A DNA stretch of 64,000 nucleotides from Clostridiaceae bacterium (GTDB lineage Bacteria > Bacillota > Clostridia > DSM-8532), in NCBI GenBank assembly GCA_012719545.1, contig JAAYAD010000101.1, positions 31,169-95,168 of the forward strand, in the 5' to 3' direction. This document shows positions 38,173 through 48,351 of this stretch, in pieces. The notes under the pieces were generated by a model, which was not told the origin of the DNA, did not search any database, and saw only the letters and a program-made list of their open reading frames with translations. Position 1 is the stretch's first letter. Each line of letters opens with the position of its first letter. A program made the position numbers and the translations under genes.

Positions 38173-40308
38173 ATGCCTATTAAAATCGCTCTTGCAGGAA
38201 ACCCCAATAGCGGCAAAACTACGATGTTCAACCACCTTACGGGAAGTACTCAGTATGTGGGCAACTGGCCGGGTGTAACCGTTGAGAAAAAAGAGGGAAG
38301 ATTAAAGGGAGATAAGGATGTAATAATTCAGGACTTGCCCGGAATTTATTCTCTTTCACCCTATACACTTGAAGAGGTTGTTTCCAGAAATTATCTGGTA
38401 AACGAAATGCCCGATGCCATAATTAATATTGTCGATGCCTCAAATATAGAGAGAAACCTTTATCTTACCACACAGCTTCTTGAAATCGGCGTTCCTGTGG
38501 TTATTGCACTTAATATGATTGACGTTGTGCGTAAAAATGGGGATGTTATTGACATTAAGAAGCTTTCAGAAGCGCTTGGATGCGAAGTGGTGGAGACAGC
38601 AGCAGTTAAAGGTACAGGCAGCAAAGAGGTAGCGGCAAAAGCCGTTGTTCTTGCAAGTAAAGGCACAAAGCCATCCCCCCGGTATAAATTCTCGGATACA
38701 GTGGAAGCTGCATTAACTGAAATAGAGAATTTGGTTGACAGTATTTCAAATCACAGGAGCAGGCGCTTTTTTGCGGTCAAGCTCTTTGAACGGGACGAAA
38801 AGATATTAGAGCAGCTTAAGCTTGATGAAAATACTATTAACAGAATTGAAGAAATCATTTCGAAAGTAGAAAATGAACTGGATGACGACAGCGAAAGTAT
38901 TATAACCAACGAAAGATATACCTGCATAAGCCAGGTTGTTGAAAAAAGCGTACATAAGAAAAACAAATCAAGACTTACTACATCCGACAAAATCGACCTG
39001 GTATTAACCAATCGCTGGCTGGCGCTGCCCATTTTTGCAGCTATAATGTTTCTGGTGTACTATATTTCAATTACAACAGTAGGCGGATGGGCTACTGACT
39101 GGGTAAATGACGTACTGTTCGGAGAGATTATCCCTCCTGCTGTTGAAGGATTTCTGGTTTCAGTAGGCTGCGCCGATTGGCTCATTTCATTGATTGTTGA
39201 CGGTATTGTGGGCGGTGTTGGCGCTGTATTGGGATTCCTGCCCCAGATGATTGTGCTCTTCTTCTGCCTGTCCATACTTGAAGACTGCGGATACATGGCA
39301 AGAATTGCATTCATAATGGACAGAATATTCAGAAAATTCGGACTTTCCGGAAAATCCTTTATACCCATGCTTGTTGCCACAGGCTGCGGCGTTCCGGGAG
39401 TTATGGCTTCCAGAACCATTGAAAATGAAAGCGACAGAAGAATAACAATAATGACCACCACCTTTATGCCCTGCAGCGCAAAACTTCCTATAATTGCTTT
39501 GATTGCGGGAGCAATGTTCAGGGATTCTGCCTGGGTGGCACCATCCGCATATTTTGTAGGAATTGCAGCAATTATTGTTTCCGGAATCATACTTAAGAAG
39601 TTTAAGGGATTTATCGGTGACCCCGCTCCCTTTGTTATGGAGCTTCCCAAATATCACTTGCCCAGCCCCAAGACGGTATCCATCCATATGTTTGACAGGG
39701 CAAAGTCCTTTGTAAAAAAAGCAGGTACGGTTATACTTCTTGCTTGTGTGGGCGTATGGTTCCTGTCAAGCTTCAACTGGACTCTTACTATGGTTGATGC
39801 CGAAAATTCCATTCTGGCGTCCCTGGGTAAAATAATAGCTCCAATCTTTGCACCTTTAGGATGGGGAGACTGGAAATCAGCCGTATCAACTCTTAATGGA
39901 CTTATTGCGAAGGAAAATGTTGTAGGAACCTTCGGAGTACTTTACGGAGTAGAAGAAGTATCCGAAAACGGTGCAGAAGTCTGGGCAGCACTCCAGGCAT
40001 CATACACTCAGCTTGCAGCTTATTCATTCCTTATTTTCAACCTCTTGTGTGCTCCTTGTTTTGCCGCAATCGGAGCAATACGCAGGGAAATGGGAAACGC
40101 AAAGTGGACATTAATTGCATTAGGTTATCAGACCGGGCTTGCCTATGCGGTATCCTTGATAATATACCAGTTTGGAATGATGTTCACAGGAAACTTCTCC
40201 GTAATATTTGGAACACTTGCAATAATCCTGGTGGCAGCATTTGTATATCTCTTGTTTAAACCTGTAAATAAACATGAAGGCCTCACTAGAAAAGCGATGG
40301 CTTCATAA
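38173..40308 (+). CDS. feoB: FeoB ferrous iron transporter
   Basis: G-protein-coupled Fe(II) uptake permease of the plasma membrane, 711 aa. N-terminal GTPase: G1 GNPNSGKT (9-16), G3 QDLPGIYSL, G4-like LNMID. After a helical spacer come the membrane Gate segments, with FIPMLVATGCGVPGVMASRT and FMPCSAKLPIIALIAG (conserved Cys). GGGAGG precedes the ATG. Preceded by two feoA and followed by the Cys-rich companion peptide. Confidence 0.97.
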   Translation: MPIKIALAGNPNSGKTTMFNHLTGSTQYVGNWPGVTVEKKEGRLKGDKDVIIQDLPGIYSLSPYTLEEVVSRNYLVNEMPDAIINIVDASNIERNLYLTTQLLEIGVPVVIALNMIDVVRKNGDVIDIKKLSEALGCEVVETAAVKGTGSKEVAAKAVVLASKGTKPSPRYKFSDTVEAALTEIENLVDSISNHRSRRFFAVKLFERDEKILEQLKLDENTINRIEEIISKVENELDDDSESIITNERYTCISQVVEKSVHKKNKSRLTTSDKIDLVLTNRWLALPIFAAIMFLVYYISITTVGGWATDWVNDVLFGEIIPPAVEGFLVSVGCADWLISLIVDGIVGGVGAVLGFLPQMIVLFFCLSILEDCGYMARIAFIMDRIFRKFGLSGKSFIPMLVATGCGVPGVMASRTIENESDRRITIMTTTFMPCSAKLPIIALIAGAMFRDSAWVAPSAYFVGIAAIIVSGIILKKFKGFIGDPAPFVMELPKYHLPSPKTVSIHMFDRAKSFVKKAGTVILLACVGVWFLSSFNWTLTMVDAENSILASLGKIIAPIFAPLGWGDWKSAVSTLNGLIAKENVVGTFGVLYGVEEVSENGAEVWAALQASYTQLAAYSFLIFNLLCAPCFAAIGAIRREMGNAKWTLIALGYQTGLAYAVSLIIYQFGMMFTGNFSVIFGTLAIILVAAFVYLLFKPVNKHEGLTRKAMAS

Positions 40309-40331
40309 ATCAAAAAAAGGAGGCTGATGTT

Positions 40332-40469
40332 ATGGCAACGTTTATTATAGGAGCCATAGTATTTGGAATTTTAGCTCTCATATCCATAAACTTATATAAA
40401 AACCGTAAAAAAGGTACAACATGCGGGTGCGGCTGCGAGGGCTGCCCCTCCGCAAACCGATGCAAATAA
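40332..40469 (+). CDS. FeoB-associated Cys-rich membrane peptide
   Basis: 45 aa, too short for routine ORF cut-offs. One membrane helix (about 4-22), a basic stretch (YKNRKK), then a cysteine cluster CGCGCEGCPSANRC with five Cys in 14 residues. This matches the FeoB-associated Cys-rich family found after feoB in many anaerobes; a role in iron handling is inferred. AGGAGGC lies 8 bases before the ATG, and the gene starts 23 bases after feoB. Confidence 0.88.
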   Translation: MATFIIGAIVFGILALISINLYKNRKKGTTCGCGCEGCPSANRCK

Positions 40470-40492
40470 ATTAGTAATTGGCTCCATTTAAT

Positions 40493-40523
40493 GAGGCGGT
40501 ACGTATATACCGCTTCTTTTTTG
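40493..40523 (+). terminator. Terminator of the feo operon
   Basis: GAGGCGGTA (40493-40501) pairs with TACCGCTTC (40508-40516), followed by T6. Confidence 0.8.
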
Positions 40524-40764
40524 TCCCATAACTGGAAACCAGGAAGGTTGTTTCAAATTGAGGTATAAATCGCTGAATATTTCCGACTGGTCTGGATGTT
40601 GATTTGAAGCCAATAAATTTGAAAGCCTATCAAATATTCAATACCAGCTTCGATCTTCAAAAAACGGTTTAGCTGTCCTCTGATACAAAGATGAATTCTA
40701 TTAGACATTCGACATGTTAAAAGTTAATAAAAGTTCCTGAATGGTATTATTTGCTTATAGATGA
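40524..40764. other. Intergenic stretch between feo and uraA
   Basis: 240 bases between two convergent terminators. The only open frame is a 51-codon minus-strand one (40553-40708) with no ribosome-binding site and no recognisable similarity. Nothing else is seen. Confidence 0.5.
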
Positions 40765-40797
40765 GAAATAAATGAGGCAAGCGAAATGCTTGCCTCA
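40765..40797 (-). terminator. Terminator after uraA
   Basis: TGAGGCAAGC and GCTTGCCTCA form a perfect 10-bp stem; the minus-strand read continues TTTATTT. Confidence 0.7.
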
Positions 40798-40879
40798 CCT
40801 TATAATTTAAAGAATCTTCAATTTATAATATCCTAAGATAATATATGCTTTTATAGTTATATATCAGTTTTGACCCATT

Positions 40880-42289
40880 TTACTGACTAACGGTTTCCTG
40901 TTCCTTCTTCTTTCCTATGCTTAAGAGGAGGTTCAGAAGAATTCCAAAGATTGCTGCGCCGGCAACGCTGGGAACTTCAATTCCGAAGAAGGGGATGTTT
41001 CCTCCAAATCCATATTGTCCGCCAAGACCGATGATCATGATTGTGGAGATAATAGCTATGTTTTTGGCATCGAACAGGTCAACCTTCTTTTCAACCATTA
41101 TTGCAATACCCTGGGCAGCAATAGCGCCGAAGAGATATACTTCAAGGCCGCCGATAACTGCTGTTGGGATTGAGTATATGGCGTTGATAAGAGGTGTGAA
41201 GAAGGAGATAATCATTGCAATAACGGACGCAGTCATGAGAACTGGTACGGAGAACACTTTGGTAATTGCCATAGCGCTTATATTTTCACCGTAGTTGGTG
41301 CCGGCAGGACCGCCAATAAATCCTGCTACCATATCTCCAATACCGTCACCTATGAGGTTCAATCCAAGCTTATCGGATATATTGTATACTTTGTTGGATT
41401 TCTTCTTTCTTGCAAGGTCATTTATATAAATATCAAGCTGATAAACGTGTGCGGTTGATTCAGGAATGGTTGCAATTGCAATGGGCATGATTGCGGCTAC
41501 TGCTGCAAAAGAAGGCTTGGGCAGAGTAAATACGGGAAGTGAAATAATGCCGCTGTTTGCAGTTGCAGGAAGGATTTTAAAGAAATCAATTCCTGTGGTG
41601 AGCTTTATGATGAAAGCTACTATACATCCTACGATGGGACCAAGGAGCAGCGGAAGCTGACCTGCTACGCCTTTTAGATATACTGAGAACAGTATGGTAG
41701 ATATCAGTGTCACAAGTGAAATTACCCAGGCCAGATTTGATGCAAGAGCAGCCTGTGCTTCTCCTGCCGCAAGAATTGCATTTCCCTGGACATCTGTTCC
41801 CACAACTGTTGAAGCCGCATCTCCCAGAGCAACAGCAGCCAGGGTAAGACCTATAACCATTGCGATGGGGCCTGTGATGGTAGCGGGAAGAATCTTTTCA
41901 ATGGAGTCTCTTCCGAAACGGTTTACAATAAGACCTGCCGCAATTGATACAAGGCCTGACATTACAATACCAAACTGGGCTACAGATATTTTCTCATTGA
42001 GAGGAGCGCCTGCAAGAAGCTCCGAACCCATGAGGCTCGCGATTGCGGCGATATATGAAAAGCTTGAACCGTAATAAAGAGGAAGCTGTTTTCCTGTAAC
42101 AAAAAGGAAGCATAAGGTTGCAAGACCGCTTGCAAAGATTGTTGTTGAAATGTGGAATCCGGTTATAAGAGCTACCGTAACAGTAGCAGGGAACATAACG
42201 ATAACCTGCTGAATAGCGTAGAGCAGAAGTTTCCATGCTGGTGGCCTTTCGTCGGGAAGATATCCCATATTGTTCTGTACGTTGGTCAT
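40880..42289 (-). CDS. uraA: Uracil permease (NCS2 family)
   Basis: Proton-coupled uracil uptake protein, 469 aa with about 14 membrane segments. NCS2 hallmarks are the region TIPESTAHVYQLD (catalytic Glu) and the GGPAGTNYGENISAMAITKV segment after DGIGDM. GGGGG precedes the ATG. It follows pyrR by 24 bases in the same transcript, so it is controlled by the pyr attenuator; this context favours uracil over xanthine. Confidence 0.95.
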   Translation of the reverse strand: MTNVQNNMGYLPDERPPAWKLLLYAIQQVIVMFPATVTVALITGFHISTTIFASGLATLCFLFVTGKQLPLYYGSSFSYIAAIASLMGSELLAGAPLNEKISVAQFGIVMSGLVSIAAGLIVNRFGRDSIEKILPATITGPIAMVIGLTLAAVALGDAASTVVGTDVQGNAILAAGEAQAALASNLAWVISLVTLISTILFSVYLKGVAGQLPLLLGPIVGCIVAFIIKLTTGIDFFKILPATANSGIISLPVFTLPKPSFAAVAAIMPIAIATIPESTAHVYQLDIYINDLARKKKSNKVYNISDKLGLNLIGDGIGDMVAGFIGGPAGTNYGENISAMAITKVFSVPVLMTASVIAMIISFFTPLINAIYSIPTAVIGGLEVYLFGAIAAQGIAIMVEKKVDLFDAKNIAIISTIMIIGLGGQYGFGGNIPFFGIEVPSVAGAAIFGILLNLLLSIGKKKEQETVSQ

Positions 42290-42313
42290 AGCAAAATCCC
42301 CCTTGGTAAATTA

Positions 42314-42892
<579 letters not shown>

Positions 42893-42904
42893 TTAAAAAA
42901 GGTC

Positions 42905-43064
42905 CGAGAAAACAAAAAATCTTGTCTGACCCAGACAAGATACTTCACTCTTAATGCAGTAAAAATGCATGAGAATATACCATGCACCATACCTTATTAA
43001 GTTTTGAAAAGTGTCTTGTCGGCATCTCTGTACCAAACTTAAAGACATTTTGTTCTCAATTTTC
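42905..43064 (-). promoter_or_regulatory. pyr leader with PyrR-binding loop and attenuator
   Basis: On the minus strand, GGTACAGAGATGCCGACAAG (about 43016-43035) matches the PyrR binding loop consensus (U/CCAGAGAGGCU then ACAAG), flanked by GTCTT and AAGAC arms (43012-43046) as an anti-antiterminator. The terminator ATCTTGTCTG/CAGACAAGAT plus T6 lies at 42913-42941. The GACAAGAC segment can also pair with GTCTTGTC-like sequence in the terminator. Confidence 0.85.
42911..42941 (-). terminator. pyr attenuator terminator
   Basis: Perfect 10-bp stem ATCTTGTCTG/CAGACAAGAT with a 3-base loop and TTTTTTGTTTT on the minus strand. Confidence 0.88.
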
Positions 43065-43070
43065 TGTTAG

Positions 43071-43099
43071 ATTATATCATTCATTATTATCTATTTCAA
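43071..43099 (-). promoter_or_regulatory. Promoter of pyrR-uraA
   Basis: Minus-strand TTGAAA (43099-43094), 17-base spacer, TATAAT (43076-43071). The start falls just ahead of the PyrR loop. Confidence 0.75.
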
Positions 43100-43118
43100 C
43101 AGAATATTACATTCATTG

Positions 43119-43235
43119 TTAAAAAATTTGTATGGGAATATATACCATGGCGAATATAGGTACATCAAGAAGCTGTTCCGGTGCTTTTGCCCAGAAGGCT
43201 TCCTTAACCGGTGCCAAGGTAGACGTATCCGGGTC
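43119..43235 (-). pseudogene. Protein-like fragment without a usable start
   Basis: The minus-strand frame reads DPDTSTLAPVKEAFWAKAPE, then QLLDVPIFAMVYIPIQIF and stop. The composition is protein-like, and AMVYIPIQ recalls the AMAYVPxQ motif of CotJA-type spore coat proteins (weak). No ATG, GTG or TTG exists in frame before the upstream stop near 43297; a one-base deletion in the T5 run near 43260 would join it to an ATG at 43269. It may be a decayed coat gene, or chance. It lies between pyrR and the YibE/F gene. Confidence 0.25.
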
Positions 43236-43312
43236 ATGGTGGTAATATATAAAGAGGCCAAAAATACATTGTTTTTGTAAAAATGATTTTTTATGATATC
43301 AGGGGAGTAAAA

Positions 43313-44524
43313 ATGAGTGTTATTAGACATAGAAAACTGTTGATTTCTATTACATTAATAATTTTCATGTCTTTATGGGTCTGCGCCTTTGCAGAGGATA
43401 GCCTGGATGATAACTTTGAGGTGCCCTTGGAGGAAATCCGCACTGTCAATACCAGGGGACGGGTGGTAAGGAATCTTGATTTGCGCCAGAATATGATTGA
43501 ATATTCGGGCGGTTCCATTGAGGACAGTGTTCAGCGCCTTGAAGTAAAAATAATAGAAGGCCAGTTTAAGGGAGAGATAGTTGAGGCAGAATATCCGTTA
43601 AGCCTTGACTTTATAGGCGGGCAGAATAACTCGCTGCTCCGTGCAGGCGACGAAGTCTTAATGACACTGGAGCTTGACGATAATGACAATATTACAAGTG
43701 CAGTAATATATAACCCTGTCAGAGAAAAATCTATAATTTTTCTGATAATCCTTTTTGCTGTAATTATTTTATCTGTGGGACGCTTAAAAGGATTTAAGGC
43801 ATTAGTGTCTCTTATATTTACGGTACTTGCAATAGTAGTGATATTGCTGCCCCTTCTCATAAAGGGCCGCAACCCAATGCTTGTTACCATAGGTACCAGT
43901 GTGGTGATTACAGGTGTGACCATTCTTCTTGTTGGAGGATTTAATAAAAAATCCCTGGCCGCAATTTTGGGAACTACAGGAGGAGTGGTTGCAGCAGGAT
44001 TGATAGCCCAGATTATTGGATATACGGCTAAACTTACGGGTCTTGGTACCGAAGAATCACAGCTGCTTTTATATATTCCTCAGAATGTATCATTTAATTA
44101 CAGGGGGCTTTTGTTTTCAGGAATTATACTGGGTGCCCTCGGTGCCTGCATGGATGTTGGCATGTCCTTAGCATCAGCCATGTTTGAAATAAAAGAACAG
44201 AATCCTGAACTAAACAGGCTTCAGCTTATAAGTTCGGGGATGAACATCGGTAGGGATATGATGGGAACTATGGCAAATACCCTCATCTTGGCCTATGTTG
44301 GCGGATGTCTTCCTCTGATGATGGTTCTCATGGCTCACAATATGCCATTAAGTGATATTATCAATCAGGATGGATTTGCAAGTGAAGTGATGCGCTCACT
44401 GGCAGGAAGCATAGGGCTTATTCTTACAATTCCCTTAACTGCTCTGGTAGCAAGTTTCCTGTGCGAGGGAAAAGGAAAGGAAAAATCTTATCAGGAATAT
44501 AACGACATTGACTGGATGGATTAA
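43313..44524 (+). CDS. YibE/F-family multi-pass membrane protein
   Basis: 403 aa. A signal-like first helix (about 8-27) is followed by an outer beta-rich domain (to about 145), then about seven membrane helices carrying YibE/F hallmarks [33 protein letters not shown] and [21 protein letters not shown]. The family function is unproven; it is often called a putative permease. ATG 43313 has GGGGAG 7 bases upstream; the in-frame ATG 43283 would add an unlikely lead. The last 30 residues are charged and cytoplasmic. Confidence 0.9.
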   Translation: MSVIRHRKLLISITLIIFMSLWVCAFAEDSLDDNFEVPLEEIRTVNTRGRVVRNLDLRQNMIEYSGGSIEDSVQRLEVKIIEGQFKGEIVEAEYPLSLDFIGGQNNSLLRAGDEVLMTLELDDNDNITSAVIYNPVREKSIIFLIILFAVIILSVGRLKGFKALVSLIFTVLAIVVILLPLLIKGRNPMLVTIGTSVVITGVTILLVGGFNKKSLAAILGTTGGVVAAGLIAQIIGYTAKLTGLGTEESQLLLYIPQNVSFNYRGLLFSGIILGALGACMDVGMSLASAMFEIKEQNPELNRLQLISSGMNIGRDMMGTMANTLILAYVGGCLPLMMVLMAHNMPLSDIINQDGFASEVMRSLAGSIGLILTIPLTALVASFLCEGKGKEKSYQEYNDIDWMD

Positions 44525-44562
44525 GATTTAGTTCCAGCGAATTAATAGACAGGAGAAAGAAT

Positions 44563-45333
44563 ATGAAATTGATTTCTTGGAATGTAAACGGTTTAAGAGC
44601 TGTATTGGGCAAAGGGTTTCTGGACTTTTTTGATGCCGAGAAGCCTGATATATTATGCCTTCAGGAAACAAAGCTTTCCGAAGGACAATTGGATCTGGAG
44701 CTTGAAGGGTATATTCCCTATTTTAACTATGCAGAAAAGAAGGGATATTCAGGCACTGCAGTATATACAAGGATTAAGCCTTTAAATGTTACATACGGCA
44801 TAGGAATAGATGTTCACGACCATGAAGGCCGTGTCATAACCCTTGAATTTCCGGGCTGCTACCTTGTTAATGTCTATGTCCCAAATTCACAGAAGGAGCT
44901 TGCAAGGCTTCAATACCGCATGGAGTGGGAGGATGCCTTCAGAAATTATGTTGTTTCACTGGATAAGATAAAGCCTGTTATAATTTGCGGCGATTTGAAC
45001 GTTGCCCACAAGGAGATAGACCTTAAGAATCCCAAGTCAAACCGCATGAACGCAGGTTTTACTGATGAAGAGAGAAATAAGTTTACTGAACTTTTGGATG
45101 CAGGGTTTATTGATACATTCAGGCACTTTTATCCCGATAAAGAGGGCGCATATACCTGGTGGTCATACATGTTCAAGGCCAGGGAGAAAAATGCAGGGTG
45201 GCGTATTGACTACTTCTGCGTGTCAAAGAAATTAGAGGATAAAATCAAGGACGCTATTATATACTCCCATATTTTAGGCTCCGACCATTGCCCGGTCGGG
45301 TTACTTACAGATGATGAGCTGTTTTGTGAATAA
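44563..45333 (+). CDS. xth: Exodeoxyribonuclease III / AP endonuclease
   Basis: Mg-dependent AP endonuclease and 3'-repair exonuclease. 256 aa. Motifs: [23 protein letters not shown] (metal-binding Glu), [33 protein letters not shown] and the terminal GSDHCPVGL with catalytic Asp-His. AGGAG precedes the ATG. It is 38 bases after the YibE/F gene, probably co-transcribed. Confidence 0.97.
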   Translation: MKLISWNVNGLRAVLGKGFLDFFDAEKPDILCLQETKLSEGQLDLELEGYIPYFNYAEKKGYSGTAVYTRIKPLNVTYGIGIDVHDHEGRVITLEFPGCYLVNVYVPNSQKELARLQYRMEWEDAFRNYVVSLDKIKPVIICGDLNVAHKEIDLKNPKSNRMNAGFTDEERNKFTELLDAGFIDTFRHFYPDKEGAYTWWSYMFKAREKNAGWRIDYFCVSKKLEDKIKDAIIYSHILGSDHCPVGLLTDDELFCE

Positions 45334-45334
45334 A

Positions 45335-45365
45335 TGTGCCGCACCAATGGTGCGGCATTATTTAT
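45335..45365 (+). terminator. Terminator after xth
   Basis: TGCCGCACC (45337-45345) pairs with GGTGCGGCA (45349-45357), loop AAT, then TTATTTAT. Confidence 0.75.
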
Positions 45366-45555
45366 GGGCATTTTGCAGTTTAGTATTTTATATTTTGACT
45401 TTACCGGGAAATTAATAATCTTGTAAAAGAGCCTGTTCAAAAGTTTTTATTCATACATGCGGCTATCCACAGACAACCCCACCTTGTACTAATCATAACT
45501 AAAGATGCATAGGATAGATTGTCCTGTTCTTATTATCGGCATAGGGAGTGGTATT

Positions 45556-48219
45556 GTGGAAGCATTAAAATCATCTTTAAGATTTGAAGATATAAGAGAG
45601 AATTCTTACGGCCTTTCTGAAACTGAAGCGGCAAAGAACCTTGAGGTTTACGGAAAGAATGTGCTTCAGAAACAAAAAAAGAATACCTGGATCAAGACTC
45701 TTCTTTCCCAGTTTACAGACCTAATGATAATAATACTGATTGCCTCATCCATAATATCCTTCTTTATGGGTGAAGCCAGTGAAGGTATTGCTATTCTTGC
45801 CATTATCATTCTCAATGGCTTTCTGGGATTTTTCCAGGAAATGAGGACGGAAAAAGCCCTGGAGGCTCTTATGAATATGGCCGCGCCCCACGCCAGAGTC
45901 ATCCGTGATGGGGAGGTAAAGGATATTCCGGCAGAACTTGTTGTGCCCAGGGACCTTATAGTTCTGGAAGCAGGCTGCAGAGTTCCTGCCGATGCGGTTA
46001 TCATAGAGGCAAATTCCCTTTTTGCTGACGAGTCCATGTTAACGGGGGAATCGGTTCCGGTATCCAAATCTAAAATTGAAGAAGCTAAGGCAAAAATAAA
46101 TGGCATTACCCATTCCAACATGGTATATATGGGCAGCATGATAACTAACGGAACCGGTAAGGCTGTAGTTGTCAGCACAGGAATGGAAACCGAGATGGGA
46201 AAAATAGCCGACATGATTGTAACCACCGAAGTACAGGAAACCCCATTGCAAAAGAGGCTTGAAAAGCTTGGGGAAGTCATGGTTACAGTTTGTCTTGCCA
46301 TTTGTGCAGTTGTTTCGCTTTTGGGAGTACTTAGGGGTGAACCCGTTATTCAAATGCTTCTTGGGGGAATAAGCCTTGCAGTGGCCGCCGTACCTGAAGG
46401 GCTCCCTGCCGTTGTGACCATTGCCCTTGCCATTGGAGTCAGGCGAATGGTTCAAAGAAATGCTCTTGTAAGAAGGCTTCCTGCTGTTGAAACCCTTGGC
46501 TGTGCCACTGTTATCTGCTCCGATAAAACCGGAACCCTGACAGAAAATCGTATGACAGCGGTAACCGCATATGCCGGCAAAAACCTGTATTTGTTTAAAA
46601 GAAACTCCGAGGGAAGGATTTCGGTATATTTGCGCGGAAGGGAAGTGGATGTTGAAAAAACCTTTGGCTTGAAGCTCCTTCTCAAAATAGGCCTTCTGTG
46701 CGGAAATACCCGCATAAATAAGTCCTTCGACCCTGAAAATAAAAGAGATGTTCTTGATATAGAAGGTGATCCTACAGAGGTTGCTTTGGTCAGAGCTGCG
46801 CTGGATTCGGGAATAGACAAGGATTCAGTGGACGCAAGATACAGAAGGGTAAGAGAAATTCCCTTTGACTCGGATCGCAAACTTATGTCGGTGGTTTGCC
46901 GCGCCACAGGCGGAGAGCTGTTCCTGTTTGCAAAAGGCGCCCCTGAAATAATCCTGGCACGCTGCAAACGCATTCTTATTGCGGACAGGGAGCGGGACAT
47001 TACCCAGGACGATAAAGAAATAATAATGAGAGAATGCCGGAATATGACATCCAAAGCTTTAAGAGTAATGGGGTTTGCATACAGAACTGTAACTCCGGGT
47101 AATCTCTGGAGCGACAAAATAGAGGAGGATCTGGTCTTTGTAGGCCTCGCGGGCCTTACCGATCCGCCAAGAAAGGAAGCCGGGGAAGCCGTTGACAGAT
47201 GCAGAAAGGCTGGTATCAAGACCGTTATGATTACGGGAGACCACAGGGATACTGCGGCAGCCATTGCTTCTTCCATAGGCATCTACAAAGAGGGAGACCT
47301 TATCATAACCGGCAGTGAAATGGATCAAATGTCGGACAGTGAACTTGAGAAAGCCTGTGAAAAAGCAACCGTTTTTGCAAGGGTATTTCCAAGGCATAAG
47401 CTGAGAATTGTTAAAGCCTTCAGAAACAAGGGACATATCGTGGCAATGACAGGAGACGGCGTAAATGACGCACCTGCCGTAAAAGCCGCAGATATAGGCA
47501 TTGCTATGGGCAAGTCAGGTACTGATGTCACTCGCCAGGCAGCGTCCATGATCCTTATGGACGACAATTTCTCAAGTATTGTAGCCGCTGTTGAAGAGGG
47601 AAGAAACATATACTCCAATATACGCAAGTTTATTCGATACCTTCTTTCCTGCAATGTGGGAGAGGTTCTTACAATGTTCCTTTCAATGCTTTTTGGCCTG
47701 CCCCTTCCACTATTACCTGCGCAGATTCTCATTGTTAACCTGGCTACCGACGGGCTTCCTGCCATAGCCTTAAGTATGGAGCCGGGAGACCCTGATGCAA
47801 TGAAAATGCCGCCCAGATCACCCAATGAAAGTGTCTTTGCTCATGGCCTTTCCAAAGTGATTGTTATAAGGGGCATACTTATTGCACTGTCCACATTGGC
47901 AAGCTTCCTTATTATTTTCACTCTCAGCGGCAGCTTGGCAACTGCGCGCACCTGTGCCCTTGTTACGCTTGTATTGTCCCAGCTCATACATGTGTTTGAA
48001 TGTAAGTCAGAGTCAAAAGGATTGTTTGAAATAAATCTTTTGTCCAATCCATATCTGGTGCTTGCTGTAATAAGTTCAATCCTTCTTTTGCTGGGGGTAA
48101 TATATCTTCCTTTCATGGCACGGTTCTTCGATACCACACCGTTACATATGTGCGATTGGCTGATATCTGCGGGAATAAGCCTCCTTGTGCCTGTTGTATC
48201 AGGCATTGTAAAAAAATAG
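45556..48219 (+). CDS. Calcium-type (P2A) cation-transporting P-type ATPase
   Basis: Exports or sequesters Ca2+ with ATP. 887 aa. The phosphorylation site CSDKTGTLTENRM has Asp at about residue 323. M4 carries AAVPEGLPAVVTIAL and M6 carries NLATDGLPAIALSMEP, the ligands of SERCA/PMR1-type pumps. The actuator TGES and hinge TGDGVNDAPAVK are present. GTG 45556 is preferred because GGGAGTG lies 5 bases upstream and the protein then starts at the cytoplasmic N-domain; a longer ATG at 45505 has no site. Confidence 0.93.
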   Translation: MEALKSSLRFEDIRENSYGLSETEAAKNLEVYGKNVLQKQKKNTWIKTLLSQFTDLMIIILIASSIISFFMGEASEGIAILAIIILNGFLGFFQEMRTEKALEALMNMAAPHARVIRDGEVKDIPAELVVPRDLIVLEAGCRVPADAVIIEANSLFADESMLTGESVPVSKSKIEEAKAKINGITHSNMVYMGSMITNGTGKAVVVSTGMETEMGKIADMIVTTEVQETPLQKRLEKLGEVMVTVCLAICAVVSLLGVLRGEPVIQMLLGGISLAVAAVPEGLPAVVTIALAIGVRRMVQRNALVRRLPAVETLGCATVICSDKTGTLTENRMTAVTAYAGKNLYLFKRNSEGRISVYLRGREVDVEKTFGLKLLLKIGLLCGNTRINKSFDPENKRDVLDIEGDPTEVALVRAALDSGIDKDSVDARYRRVREIPFDSDRKLMSVVCRATGGELFLFAKGAPEIILARCKRILIADRERDITQDDKEIIMRECRNMTSKALRVMGFAYRTVTPGNLWSDKIEEDLVFVGLAGLTDPPRKEAGEAVDRCRKAGIKTVMITGDHRDTAAAIASSIGIYKEGDLIITGSEMDQMSDSELEKACEKATVFARVFPRHKLRIVKAFRNKGHIVAMTGDGVNDAPAVKAADIGIAMGKSGTDVTRQAASMILMDDNFSSIVAAVEEGRNIYSNIRKFIRYLLSCNVGEVLTMFLSMLFGLPLPLLPAQILIVNLATDGLPAIALSMEPGDPDAMKMPPRSPNESVFAHGLSKVIVIRGILIALSTLASFLIIFTLSGSLATARTCALVTLVLSQLIHVFECKSESKGLFEINLLSNPYLVLAVISSILLLLGVIYLPFMARFFDTTPLHMCDWLISAGISLLVPVVSGIVKK

Positions 48220-48351
48220 AAATTTTGAGGGTTTTGGAGAAGTAATTGCTTGCTTATAGCCTTAATGTGTTGTATAAAATGTAAAATACAAGTAAAATCA
48301 TTATAGGTATATATAAAATTAGCCAGAGACACATAAGAAAGGATGGATCAA

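Noticed and set aside
40553..40708. 51-codon minus-strand ORF between the feo and uraA terminators
   Set aside because: No ribosome-binding site, no recognisable family and an uneven composition; likely chance.
43140..43250. Possible structured RNA (stem TATATACC/GGTAATATA) upstream of YibE/F
   Set aside because: No match to a riboswitch consensus I know, and the same bases read better as a decayed minus-strand coding fragment.
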